This document shows positions 38,136 through 46,338 of a stretch of 49,244 nucleotides of DNA, piece by piece. The stretch covers positions 1 through 49,244 of the IMG/VR virus record IMGVR_UViG_3300046171_000177; one strand, written 5' to 3'. Every line of letters begins with the position of its first letter. Within the stretch, counting starts at the first letter, position 1. Under the pieces are notes generated by a model. The model was not told where the DNA came from. It made no database searches and saw nothing but the letters and a program-made list of their open reading frames with translations. The translations under genes and the position numbers were made by a program. This DNA is from a virus.

Positions 38136-38839
38136 ATATGAAATTTTCTAGTTTTATTTTCTGGTAATTTATCGTTGTACAAATGCAAGTTATGCGCAAA
38201 GTGATAGTATGTACCAACTGGCAAGCCAAGCTGATAGGCGACATACATTTGTAAATTTGAAAACTGATACTGATCGTTACAGAAACCATACCAGAGATCA
38301 TTAGAACGCATTACAACAGACATATTAAGCTTGTCATTCAATATTGTAAACTGTACAGCGTACGTGCACGGAGTGTCGAAAGTATATTTGTCCCACTCTT
38401 TAGCGTCATATATAGATATAGCTGCTTGCCTAGTTTCAGGATTGTCTTTTAGCATTTGTATAACAAGCTCTAGCTGATTGTTACGCTTCCACTGCCAACC
38501 GTAGTTAGAGTTTACATTACCGTCATCATCAGCCATGCGCTTCCATATAGCTGGTACTTTACCGTACAACTCGCCAAGCTTTTTTATGTTACGATCACCA
38601 GAGCAATACCATTGCCATTCGGCTTCAGCATATTCTGCAGACCAGTCACGTTTTACTTTACCGTTGTGTATAGCACTGTGTGCTGGAAACTTCATTTCAA
38701 AGCCTACGTTAAATAAAGCTTTAGTGCCTGCAAAATCTACGCCATCACGAACTATACGCCAGTATAGACTGTGAAAAGCATTGTCTGCTGTATCAAACGT
38801 GTTTGTTGTATTTGTCATAATAGTAATAATAATATTCAA
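38132..38839 (-). CDS. Thymidylate synthase-family enzyme, possibly dCMP hydroxymethylase
   Basis: 235 residues (228 if started at the second Met, 38818). Family signatures: SNYGWQW near 111-117, catalytic C158 in DTPCTYAVQF, R178-S179-N180-D181 (R-S-x-D motif), and HNLHLYNDKLP at the end. By hand alignment the residue matching Asn177 of E. coli ThyA is D189 (in GFCNDQ). In this family Asp at that site is known to favour dCMP over dUMP (T4 dCMP hydroxymethylase; engineered thymidylate synthase N-to-D). The protein may therefore modify cytosine rather than make dTMP. It lies beside MazG-family genes that could remove dCTP. Substrate assignment is inference. Confidence 0.8.
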   Translation of the reverse strand: MNIIITIMTNTTNTFDTADNAFHSLYWRIVRDGVDFAGTKALFNVGFEMKFPAHSAIHNGKVKRDWSAEYAEAEWQWYCSGDRNIKKLGELYGKVPAIWKRMADDDGNVNSNYGWQWKRNNQLELVIQMLKDNPETRQAAISIYDAKEWDKYTFDTPCTYAVQFTILNDKLNMSVVMRSNDLWYGFCNDQYQFSNLQMYVAYQLGLPVGTYYHFAHNLHLYNDKLPENKTRKFHI

Positions 38840-39056
38840 TTTGTTTTTCTAATACCTCTTGCTTTTCAAAACAAGGACCTACATTAGTTTTGCCTTTAAT
38901 AACTATTTCAATACCAAAATCATTTTTTGGTCCTGAATATTTATCGCAAGGCACTACACATACAGATATACCATTTTTGATACACCATGTAATAACTTCA
39001 GAATCTTTTTTTGTAAGAGGTCGAAACCCAGGTTTAAATGGTCTACGCTTAGCCAT
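38793..39056 (-). CDS. Hypothetical small protein
   Basis: 87 residues from ATG 39056, which overlaps the stop of the primase-helicase (TAATG). N-terminus KRRPFKPGFRPLTKKDSEVITWCIKNGI, then a beta-rich part (VCVVPCDKYSGPKNDFGIEIVIKG). A tyrosine run (YYYYYY) near the end comes from a simple ATA/ATA-rich DNA tract at 38819-38834. Three cysteines are present. Function unknown; co-transcribed with replication genes. Confidence 0.68.
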   Translation of the reverse strand: MAKRRPFKPGFRPLTKKDSEVITWCIKNGISVCVVPCDKYSGPKNDFGIEIVIKGKTNVGPCFEKQEVLEKQIEYYYYYYDKYNKHV

Positions 39057-40768
39057 TATTCCCAAGGCATTGCTTCTTCTTCAGCAATATCAGCAGCTAA
39101 AGGAAGAAAACTACCAGACCTGCGCTCCCACGTAAAATGGGCTTCAGCTCCGTTTTCACCAAGGTTTTGAAACTTAACTTTTAAAACTTTAGCTTTAACA
39201 GTTTTAGCTTCATAGTCTCTGTGAACTAAAAGACCATGATAACTAGCATCGTACCATTCACCACCACCCTTAATGTTATACATCGTTGGCTCTTCAATCT
39301 TGCCATCTTTGTCTTTGTACATTTTAGTAGGGTGAGCTACTACAATAACTAATACATCATACTTTTTTGCAAACACTTCTATCTTTTGTAAATACTCAAG
39401 CGTATAGCGGTTAACATCATCTGAGTTAGCGTTAACATCTCTAACCTTATTAAATGGATCGATAACAAGACATTTAATGCCTTTACGCTTTACAAGCTCA
39501 GCGCCTTTGCGCAATACAGCTTCAAGCGAATACTTGTCCATGTCAATAAAGAAAAAGTTATCGTTAACGTGATCAGCAACTTGATTCCACTTGTCACCAC
39601 CAATGTCGCCGGGCGATGGCATATCCATCCAAACCTTACGCATTAGCTTGTGGGCATGTAAGAACGTTGGTTGATTTTCAGGTGACGCGAACGCCGTTTT
39701 CCATCCATAATTTTTATTATAGCCTACGCACATTTGGTCAACAAAATCAGACTTACCAGAGCTAGGTATACCAGTAACAGTAATAAATTGGGACGTGTAT
39801 GTAGAAAAGATTTTATCGAAGTTATCGATACCAATCTGAAACCCTGGTTTAAAACCGTTTTTAACAAAGTCTTGTAATTCATCTTCTATATCTCTTAATG
39901 TAGACACGCCTTCAAGAGGCACGGGTCTAACGTTTTCAACTGCATGTCTGAGAGCAGACTTTCCATACTTAACTAAATAATCGTTTGCGTCTTTACAATC
40001 ATCGAAATCAATTAAATAGCAGACTTCAGCGCCAAGACGTCGTATAAACTCTTGTTTTAATGCTTGGCCAGGCTCATCAGCATCAACTGCTAATATAACC
40101 TTTTCTTTGTCTTCAAAATAATCGATGCAATTATCTAAATAATCGAGATTGTTTGAGTTCAACGTAGCACCGTTAGGTACTGATATAACGTTTTTAACTC
40201 CCGCTTCGTGCATTGCAAGCACGTCCATTTCACCTTCAACTATAACACAAGTATCATAACCGATAATACTATTGATATTGTAAAATATTTTCTCTGCACC
40301 CTTGTACAGTTTAAAGTTTTTACGACCATCTCTGTATTTAACGTTTATGAGTTGATCACCCATATAATAGTTAAACTGAATTGTATTCTCTGACTTACCT
40401 GTCTGTGGCATAAACTCTTGGCCTTCACCTACACTTAGGTCAGCCAAGGTTTGTTTTGTTATACCTCTTGCTTCAAACCACTCTTCAACCTTTGTGCTAG
40501 TAGGATTAAACTCAACCTGTGGTCGAGCATAAACTTTTTCACTAGCACCTTTACGTTGGTACGTATGTAGTTGAAAACTAGTATCACAGTTGTGACAGGT
40601 GCCGAGACCACGTTCCCAGTCATAAGAAGCGCATTTAGCTTTCTTATTTTCGGGTTTCCTATTGTGAGAGCACAAGGGGCAAACCCCCTGTGTCTTCCCA
40701 ACTTCTAGGTCATGCTGATTGAACATATCAATCGCAAATCCATTGATCTCTTTACTTTCTACGCTCAT
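39056..40768 (-). CDS. Bifunctional DNA primase-helicase (T7 gp4/DnaB type)
   Basis: 570 residues. Zinc-binding domain with C30-x2-C33 and C58-x2-C61; TOPRIM primase domain with E178 (VIVEGEMDVL) and D229/D231 (AVDADEPG); RecA-like helicase domain with Walker A GIPSSGKS (333-340), Walker B CLVIDPFN (D436) and VVAHPTK (H478). It lays RNA primers and unwinds the fork, as T7 gp4 does. It precedes the SSB-like, exonuclease and ERF genes in reverse order, forming the replication core. The start ATG follows the SSB stop after a few bases. No frameshift is present, in contrast to the large virion genes. Confidence 0.95.
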   Translation of the reverse strand: MSVESKEINGFAIDMFNQHDLEVGKTQGVCPLCSHNRKPENKKAKCASYDWERGLGTCHNCDTSFQLHTYQRKGASEKVYARPQVEFNPTSTKVEEWFEARGITKQTLADLSVGEGQEFMPQTGKSENTIQFNYYMGDQLINVKYRDGRKNFKLYKGAEKIFYNINSIIGYDTCVIVEGEMDVLAMHEAGVKNVISVPNGATLNSNNLDYLDNCIDYFEDKEKVILAVDADEPGQALKQEFIRRLGAEVCYLIDFDDCKDANDYLVKYGKSALRHAVENVRPVPLEGVSTLRDIEDELQDFVKNGFKPGFQIGIDNFDKIFSTYTSQFITVTGIPSSGKSDFVDQMCVGYNKNYGWKTAFASPENQPTFLHAHKLMRKVWMDMPSPGDIGGDKWNQVADHVNDNFFFIDMDKYSLEAVLRKGAELVKRKGIKCLVIDPFNKVRDVNANSDDVNRYTLEYLQKIEVFAKKYDVLVIVVAHPTKMYKDKDGKIEEPTMYNIKGGGEWYDASYHGLLVHRDYEAKTVKAKVLKVKFQNLGENGAEAHFTWERRSGSFLPLAADIAEEEAMPWE

Positions 40769-40771
40769 TTA

Positions 40772-41080
40772 CTAAAACGGTAAATCGTTATCTTCAACTG
40801 CTGTAGGCGCTGGTGCTGACTGTACGTTATCACGCGGTGCAGCATCAACATTAGTACCATTTGTCCAAACAACTTTTACGTTACCTAAATAGGTTTTAGC
40901 CGCTTTAGAATCACGCTCTTCTTTTGTTTGCTCAACGACAATAGGTCCTTGGTTACCGAACTGATCAGGTTCGTCATTTAGGGTAATTGCAATAGGTAAG
41001 TATTTACCTTTTTTACCCACGATAATTTTGTCTTTAGGAATCTCATTAAGATTAATAGACGCTTTAATAATACTAGCCAT
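40772..41080 (-). CDS. ssb: Single-stranded DNA-binding protein (phage type)
   Basis: 102 residues: a beta-rich N-terminal body (KDKIIVGKKGKYLPIAITL, GNVKVVWT) and a flexible tail ending in the acidic EDNDLPF tip typical of bacterial and phage SSBs (D-D-x-P-F). Position between primase-helicase and exonuclease supports the role. The leader is a tandem (TTAA) tract at 41090-41112. Confidence 0.82.
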   Translation of the reverse strand: MASIIKASINLNEIPKDKIIVGKKGKYLPIAITLNDEPDQFGNQGPIVVEQTKEERDSKAAKTYLGNVKVVWTNGTNVDAAPRDNVQSAPAPTAVEDNDLPF

Positions 41081-41087
41081 AATAAAA

Positions 41088-41113
41088 TAAAATTAGTTAA
41101 TTAATTAATTAAA
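41088..41113 (-). promoter_or_regulatory. TTAATTAA-type tandem leader upstream of SSB
   Basis: An uninterrupted ATTAATTAATTAATTAA tract lies just upstream of the SSB start. Such A/T-only leaders precede many genes here and may serve as a promoter discriminator or an S1-type ribosome landing site. It could also help DNA unwinding. Confidence 0.35.
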
Positions 41114-41115
41114 GT

Positions 41116-41844
41116 TTACAGTGTCTCTGTTTTAAGATACTGTTTTGGGTCAAAGTTATCATTTTTAAAGAACAACTCATATTGTTCTGTAGCCATTTCA
41201 ACTTTCTTTTGACCTTGCTCATAAAACTGCGGCGAACAGTCGAACAAGCCAATTTGCTTTGTGTTTTTATCTATTACGATAAACAACATCTCGTAGCCAA
41301 ACAACTTACTATATATATAAGCTTGGCTATCGTAATTATATTTCTTAGCATTCCATCTAAATTTTTCAATATCAGACGTAGTCTTAAGATCTATAATTAG
41401 TTTTTCTTCGTGATTTAAAACGTCAGCTTTACCTTTCCATTTGTTGCCAAATAGTTCTGTAATGCCAGGTTCTTCAAAATCACATTTAGTACCGTGTATT
41501 AGACCTCTACAAATATCATTTTCTAAAACCGTGTCAATAAGTAGCTGGGCATTATCAACTTCTGATTGTAACAAGCACATTTCGCCACCAGACAACTCTT
41601 TGTAAGCCTTGGTGTTACGTGTTGTAGCTTCTACAACTTTAAAACTTTTCAACTTGTGAGGCTCTAATATTGCGGTATGAAAATAACCACCAACTAAAAA
41701 AGCTGGTATAAGTTTTTGCGGTTTGTGCAGATCTAAAGGATTTTTTAACAAGGTTGATATGTCAGAGTTGCTAAGAAACTGCTTGCCGTAATCACCATAA
41801 TAGTGCTTATCGCTTTTTAGTTTGTAGTAATTTTCTTTTGTCAT
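41116..41844 (-). CDS. RecE-like exonuclease (PD-(D/E)XK)
   Basis: 242 residues. Contains GGYFHTAILEP (the G-x3-H-x3-L-x-P motif with H56) and the nuclease core KGKADVLNHEEKLIIDLKTT with D141, D152 and K154. It is a 5'-3' double-strand exonuclease that works with the adjacent ERF annealing protein, as in phage RecE/RecT and lambda Exo/Beta pairs. The start overlaps the ERF stop (TAATG), consistent with coordinated expression. Confidence 0.88.
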   Translation of the reverse strand: MTKENYYKLKSDKHYYGDYGKQFLSNSDISTLLKNPLDLHKPQKLIPAFLVGGYFHTAILEPHKLKSFKVVEATTRNTKAYKELSGGEMCLLQSEVDNAQLLIDTVLENDICRGLIHGTKCDFEEPGITELFGNKWKGKADVLNHEEKLIIDLKTTSDIEKFRWNAKKYNYDSQAYIYSKLFGYEMLFIVIDKNTKQIGLFDCSPQFYEQGQKKVEMATEQYELFFKNDNFDPKQYLKTETL

Positions 41845-42395
41845 TACTTAGTTAGTTGTTTCTCCTGAGCTGGAGTTAGTTTATACTTATTTTTAATAGC
41901 AGTAATGTCACCGCCGCCAGCTATATATTCTGCAGCTTTAGATAACTGTTCTTTAGTAATAGCAGGTTTTGCTTTAGCAACAACTTTAGCCGCAGCGCCT
42001 TTACCGTGCTGATTTGTAGCGTCTGCGTCTTCAGTATCATCAATTAAGAATAAATTACCAAGCGCATACTTTTTAGCATATGTAGATGCTGCGCCAAACT
42101 GTTGGGCAGTCTGCATACCTTTTTGCTGCATATCAACGCCGACAACGGCTGTGGCGTGTATAGCATCGGCGCCGTCGCTGATCGTGGCAGTAGACTTAAT
42201 CATTGGAACTGGATCTGTAGCGATTAGTTCTTCTGATATTGTTACTGATATATTGTGTTGTAATAAAAAAGGTTTTACACCTTCTAAGATGTCTTCAGCT
42301 TTACGGAAGTAGTACTTACCAAAGCTATTATATGAAGACTTTTTTGCTTTTAACTTAGTCTGAACATCAGCTAGTTTTTTAGTTAAATCTTTCAT
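41844..42395 (-). CDS. erf: ERF-family single-strand annealing protein
   Basis: 183 residues. Residues 90-125 carry the ERF signature MQTAQQFGAASTYAKKYALG and DDTEDADA. A C-terminal Ala/Lys linker leads to a small helical domain (ITKEQLSKAAEYIAGGG). It catalyses strand annealing in recombination-dependent replication and repair of ends. It is paired with the exonuclease gene. Confidence 0.92.
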   Translation of the reverse strand: MKDLTKKLADVQTKLKAKKSSYNSFGKYYFRKAEDILEGVKPFLLQHNISVTISEELIATDPVPMIKSTATISDGADAIHATAVVGVDMQQKGMQTAQQFGAASTYAKKYALGNLFLIDDTEDADATNQHGKGAAAKVVAKAKPAITKEQLSKAAEYIAGGGDITAIKNKYKLTPAQEKQLTK

Positions 42396-42458
42396 TGGTA
42401 TAATTGGTTTTAGGTTATATATATAATTACGTATTAATTATTAGTTTTAAACGGTAAC

Positions 42459-43208
42459 TTACAGATAATCAATCACTTGCAAGTGAGTTACATTAGCTTT
42501 TAACTTATCAATTGCTTGTTTTTTTAACTGAGAAACTCTAACGTAAGAGCTGCTTCCGTTTATATTTAACTTGTCAGCTATTTCTTTAGCAGATAGTTTA
42601 TCACAACCAAGCCCGTAGCTTAATCTAATCACATGATATTCTTTATCTGTCAAGTGTTTAAGCATAAGCTTGTTTAGTTGTTGATATAGTTTTTCTTTTT
42701 TATATGGGTCTTCGCTTTCATCTTCATATTGTGGCAACATGTTGTCGTCAACCTCTTCATCAATACTTTGAAACATAGAGTTGTAGAACATAGCTTGCTT
42801 ATCAGGATCATCTTCAAAGCCTTTACGTATGTCATTTAACTTATGCTCAGGTATACGCATTGGTGATCTATTAGCATCAGTGCCACGGCGTATTGCACCG
42901 CGTATACGTTTAGCTAAGTAAGACTTTAATGTTTTTTCAGGATCAGCAGACTCAACTATAGTTGACCAAGTTATTTTGTCAACAGCTTGTATTAAACCTA
43001 TTTGACCCATACCCATTAAGTCTTGTATGTTCATTATACCCGATGCAGAATCAGACGTTGAAAACTTACGAGCTATATTTTCTACAAGCGGTAAAAACTT
43101 AACTATAAGTTCGTCGCGAGTATACTCGTCCCAAAACTTACCATTAGGCTGTGACGCTTTTAAATCGTCTTTATACCTCTTGTAATTATAACTGTTATAA
43201 TTTTTCAT
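42459..43208 (-). CDS. RNA polymerase sigma-70-type factor (phage sigma)
   Basis: 249 residues. Region 2 covers VENIARKFS ... IQDLMGMGQIGLIQAVDKI ... LKSYLAKRIRGAIRRG; region 3 is short (RIPEHKLNDIRKGF); region 4 is LTDKEYHVIRLSYGLGCDKL and SAKEIADKLNINGSSSYVRVSQLKKQAIDKL, a helix-turn-helix. No region 1.1 is present. The phage has no RNA polymerase in the window, so this factor probably directs host RNA polymerase to phage middle or late promoters, for example those of the rightward virion block. A 63-base AT-rich gap with TATATATATAA follows it, before the ERF gene. Confidence 0.92.
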   Translation of the reverse strand: MKNYNSYNYKRYKDDLKASQPNGKFWDEYTRDELIVKFLPLVENIARKFSTSDSASGIMNIQDLMGMGQIGLIQAVDKITWSTIVESADPEKTLKSYLAKRIRGAIRRGTDANRSPMRIPEHKLNDIRKGFEDDPDKQAMFYNSMFQSIDEEVDDNMLPQYEDESEDPYKKEKLYQQLNKLMLKHLTDKEYHVIRLSYGLGCDKLSAKEIADKLNINGSSSYVRVSQLKKQAIDKLKANVTHLQVIDYL

Positions 43209-43267
43209 TGCGCTAATATAAACTTTTTTTTATTACGATGGCCAAATAGTTACTAACCTATCTTTGT

Positions 43268-43891
43268 TCATAACTGTTGATTTAATAATTCTTTTTCTTT
43301 TTTTAGGTCTTGACACATGTGTCTGTGTATTGTGCGACTAGATACGCCTAAAAGCTCAGAGATGCGTCGTATTGTAATCTTTTGTCCTGTATCATTTAAG
43401 TCTATCATACATGCGTAAACGTCATCTGGATGTATTTTATTTGTTACACCTATTAATGAACCTACAATAGATAGTTTCTGCTCTTTTGTTAAACCTGAAA
43501 AAGGTTTAAATACAACTTTGCGCAACTTATTTGTAGGCGGTTTATCAAGATCAGACATGTATACTTCGTGTAATATTCGCTCTCGTGATGATTCATTTAT
43601 ATTAAAGCTAATGAAGCCGTTTGGTTTGTAGCATATAATATCCATTAAATCATCTAACATATCAGGCGATAGCTGAGGGTTTAAATACCAAAGAACTAAC
43701 ATATGCCATTTAAGCGATTTAAACGTAGTTATTTTTGCTTTAGATCTAAACAACTCGTAACACTGATACGTACCATCTTCAAAAAACATATATTCTTTAG
43801 TTTCAATAGTAGGTATATCTGTAATTGGTAACCTTCTATATATTAGTCGATGCTCATTGAGCCATTTCATATTTCGGTCGATGTGTGACAT
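43268..43891 (-). CDS. HTH-containing protein, probable transcription or replication regulator
   Basis: 207 residues. The C-terminal helix-turn-helix is clear (TIRRISELLGVSSRTIHRHM followed by CQDLKKEKELLN). The N-terminal 150 residues are unrecognised, with W/F-rich segments. Its place next to the sigma factor and its lone HTH suggest control of early-to-late switching. A replication-initiator with a terminal HTH is an alternative. Confidence 0.75.
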   Translation of the reverse strand: MSHIDRNMKWLNEHRLIYRRLPITDIPTIETKEYMFFEDGTYQCYELFRSKAKITTFKSLKWHMLVLWYLNPQLSPDMLDDLMDIICYKPNGFISFNINESSRERILHEVYMSDLDKPPTNKLRKVVFKPFSGLTKEQKLSIVGSLIGVTNKIHPDDVYACMIDLNDTGQKITIRRISELLGVSSRTIHRHMCQDLKKEKELLNQQL

Positions 43892-43898
43892 AAGCCTG

Positions 43899-44060
43899 TT
43901 ATTCAGTATCTTTAGAGCCTTGTGTCACAGTTTTGTCTTCGACAAACCATTTTTTGCCACTATTAACCGTAAGATGTCCAATAATAATTCTTTTACTCTT
44001 GTCATTAGCAAATTTAATTTTATTAAATTGCTTGATACGTGTCTTCAGGTCGTTGCTCAT
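43899..44060 (-). CDS. Small hypothetical basic protein
   Basis: 53 residues from ATG 44060 (MSNDLKTRIKQFNKIKFAND); a longer frame to 44102 is possible but would overlap the upstream gene by 80 bases. It is Lys-rich and ends in an acidic tip. No motif recognised. Confidence 0.6.
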   Translation of the reverse strand: MSNDLKTRIKQFNKIKFANDKSKRIIIGHLTVNSGKKWFVEDKTVTQGSKDTE

Positions 44061-44517
44061 ATAATGTTTCGGTTTTAGGGTTTGCAATATGCTTTTTATC
44101 ATTTATGTAATAGTTCCAATAAGCCTGTATACTACATTCGTCTTTGTATTCGTCAGGCATACACTGTGGAGGCTGTTCAAAGCCTGTATAAACTAACTCA
44201 CCAGGCATTATGCTAAGTTTATCTTTACATTTTATATAAGATAAATGATCTTTACCATAACGTCTTTTGTATTCAGCTGATAAAGCTACAAAATGATGAT
44301 ATAGCCACTCGTAGTTATTAGCTGATCTTCTAGCCCATACGGTTGACGGATGATTTTTATGTGCTATTTTATACGGCACATCAGCAAATTCAGTATCAAT
44401 ACAGTGGTGTGCAGTACATAGCATTTGAGCGGACTCAAGTATCATCTTAACTATATGTTTGTTGTACTGGTATTGAGCGGCTTTTTGTGGGTCTCGGTGT
44501 AAATAAAATATATTCAT
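44023..44517 (-). CDS. Pyrimidine-dimer DNA glycosylase-like phage protein
   Basis: 164 residues with the family pattern YNKHIVKMILESAQMLCTAH, then HKNHPSTVWARRSANNYEWL, then MPDEYKD...AYWNYYINDKKHIA. This family is widespread in phages and is annotated as pyrimidine-dimer glycosylase-like (Pyr_excise). True T4 DenV activity is not established for it. A role in repair of UV damage suits a surface-ocean phage. Its start and the stop of the gene upstream overlap (ATGA). Confidence 0.72.
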   Translation of the reverse strand: MNIFYLHRDPQKAAQYQYNKHIVKMILESAQMLCTAHHCIDTEFADVPYKIAHKNHPSTVWARRSANNYEWLYHHFVALSAEYKRRYGKDHLSYIKCKDKLSIMPGELVYTGFEQPPQCMPDEYKDECSIQAYWNYYINDKKHIANPKTETLYEQRPEDTYQAI

Positions 44518-44789
44518 AGGTTTTCTACAATTTTTTCTAATCGTTTAATATGTTTGTTTACTAAATGGCATTTTTCATACTCTTCACGCTCTGTATAAAG
44601 ATTTAATAGTGTCATTAGCCTAGCTAACTCACCTATAGCTTCATCATCTTCGCGATCACAGTGCCAAACTTTATCGTCTCTTGGATCTTCAACGTCATTA
44701 GCTACTCCGTATATACGTTTAACTAAGCCATCTGCTAATCCATCTATTAGCTGTCTTAACTGTGCGTCTGTCATTTTAATATTATCCAT
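44514..44789 (-). CDS. Hypothetical acidic helical protein
   Basis: 91 residues, helical. The last third (YTEREEYEKCHLVNKHIKRLEKI) resembles a UvrB/UvrC-type helical hairpin motif, which is a weak hint only. No other motif. It overlaps the next gene by four bases (ATGA). Confidence 0.65.
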   Translation of the reverse strand: MDNIKMTDAQLRQLIDGLADGLVKRIYGVANDVEDPRDDKVWHCDREDDEAIGELARLMTLLNLYTEREEYEKCHLVNKHIKRLEKIVENL

Positions 44790-44801
44790 AAGTAATCGTT
44801 T

Positions 44802-45212
44802 TTAGTTTGTGTATCTGTTTATAAGATCACATGGCTTACCAACAAACAGACACTCATCAGAGTCGTATCTGAATATGCTAATCCATATTTCATCACCACG
44901 ACCAGTCCATACGTAGTATGTATAATCAAGGTCTCCTTGCTTTTGGTCAGGATGCTCTAGATATACAACGCCTCTACTAACTTGCAGCTTATCGTAGTGT
45001 AAACCTAGTTTTAACTTACATAATAATTGTGCAGCTAAACAGTCTGTACCGTTATGATCTGCATTTTCTACAAATTTAGCTATAGCTACACCTAAAAAGT
45101 CTGGATAGCCGTCGTAGTGGTGGTATATTTGATGTGTAACATCTTTTGGTTTTTTGGCAAATGATTGCCCTGGTGTGCGCTCTGCAAACCTAATTGTTGC
45201 TCTAGTCGACAT
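44802..45212 (-). CDS. Conserved hypothetical phage protein
   Basis: 136 residues beginning MSTRATIRFAE, with QIYHHYDGYPDFLGVAIAKF and a beta-rich C-terminus (YYVWTGRGDEIWISIFRYD). The S-T-R-A-T-I and H-x-D-G-Y-P elements are shared by a broad family in phages and bacteria whose function I do not know. Confidence 0.75.
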   Translation of the reverse strand: MSTRATIRFAERTPGQSFAKKPKDVTHQIYHHYDGYPDFLGVAIAKFVENADHNGTDCLAAQLLCKLKLGLHYDKLQVSRGVVYLEHPDQKQGDLDYTYYVWTGRGDEIWISIFRYDSDECLFVGKPCDLINRYTN

Positions 45213-45468
45213 AAAATTGTACTTCGGTATGATAAATATCTATCATGCTTTCTATTAACGACCTACCGTTAGCCGTATGAAAGCCATAGCTATGCGTATG
45301 CAAAGCGTCTATTGGTTTATTTTCTAGCAATAGCCTCATAAGTGCAAAAGAGTCATACTCAACTTCTTCTGCAACTTTGTTTATAGCTTCTGCTAAAGCC
45401 GTGCAGTTATGCCTTGGTTTACTATCAAGCTCGTTGATAATATAGTTTTCTATCTGTTCTGCTGTCAT
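45202..45468 (-). CDS. Hypothetical small acidic protein
   Basis: 88 residues, helical, starting MTAEQIENYIINELDSKPRH. It overlaps the next gene by 11 bases. No recognised motif; part of the early-type small gene string. Confidence 0.65.
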   Translation of the reverse strand: MTAEQIENYIINELDSKPRHNCTALAEAINKVAEEVEYDSFALMRLLLENKPIDALHTHSYGFHTANGRSLIESMIDIYHTEVQFYVD

Positions 45469-45470
45469 AA

Positions 45471-45722
45471 TTAATCTAATAATACGTAATACGCTTCTGG
45501 GTTATTTTTTCTGAACCACGTAAGACCTTTACGCATGTCGTCAACTGTTTTTGGCGCGTACATACCTAACTCTATAAGTTGATTTGCACCTATAATAAAG
45601 TCGTACATACTTAGTTCTTCAGCTGTAAGTTCGTAACTTTGTCCGCTAAACGGGTTTGTAACCTCGCCGCCTTCGCTGTATAGTTCGCCATTGAACCATT
45701 TTGGTAATTCTGTTTTTGTCAT
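45471..45722 (-). CDS. Conserved hypothetical phage protein (WFNGE...NPFSGQ type)
   Basis: 83 residues with LPKWFNGELYSEGGEVTNPF and then SGQSYELTAEELSMYDFI, a pattern found in many marine phage small proteins. Acidic; no membrane segment. Function unknown. Confidence 0.72.
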   Translation of the reverse strand: MTKTELPKWFNGELYSEGGEVTNPFSGQSYELTAEELSMYDFIIGANQLIELGMYAPKTVDDMRKGLTWFRKNNPEAYYVLLD

Positions 45723-45732
45723 AATTTTAATT

Positions 45733-46338
45733 TTAGTGAAATATTAGTCCTACTTTATTTGTTTTGTTAAACCATTTTGTGGCCATTAAGTCAATATTAG
45801 AAGCGTCAGTATAACCAGCAGAAACAAGCTCGTTATGGCTATGAAATATTCTGGTGTGTCGATCTTTCTTTTCGTCTATTAAATGTTTTTGTTTGCCTGA
45901 ATCACTGAATATAATGTCGTAATTGTCAGGCAGGTTAGTATTTTTAAGCATTTGAACACAGTTAGTATAGCTATAAAAGCGTACGCGTGGGTTGTGTATA
46001 GCAACTTGCAACCATTTCTCTAAATAAATTTGTGAGTAATAGTCGCCGCTGTCATGCACCCTTACGTAATCAGGACGTTTTTTAGCTATTTCTTGGTTCA
46101 TAATATTAACAAAGTCATCTGTTTTAGTAAGTTGATAACGTTTTTCAAACGCTGGTTGAACGTTTGACCATATGTAAGCACCTTTTTTGGCATAACAAAA
46201 CTTGACGCACGCATCAGCAAACGGGCATGTCAACTTACCCGATGCTGATTTGTACGCCGGAATACCAAAATTAAATACTCGTAAGCCTAACGCTTTACTA
46301 GTTTTTTTCAACTTACTGTTTTGCGTTAGCAAATTCAT
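45733..46338 (-). CDS. Gp88-family protein with Cys cluster
   Basis: 201 residues. The N-terminal part has CPFADACVKFCYAKKGAY (C-x6-C-x3-C), followed by YVRVHDSGDYYSQIYLEKWL and RFYSYTNCVQML. This matches the phage Gp88-type family (a C-rich motif, then R-x-H-D-S-G-D). The Cys triplet could bind a metal or an Fe-S cluster, but the spacing is not the radical-SAM CX3CX2C motif. Function is not established. The start overlaps the stop of the upstream gene (ATGA). Confidence 0.75.
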   Translation of the reverse strand: MNLLTQNSKLKKTSKALGLRVFNFGIPAYKSASGKLTCPFADACVKFCYAKKGAYIWSNVQPAFEKRYQLTKTDDFVNIMNQEIAKKRPDYVRVHDSGDYYSQIYLEKWLQVAIHNPRVRFYSYTNCVQMLKNTNLPDNYDIIFSDSGKQKHLIDEKKDRHTRIFHSHNELVSAGYTDASNIDLMATKWFNKTNKVGLIFH

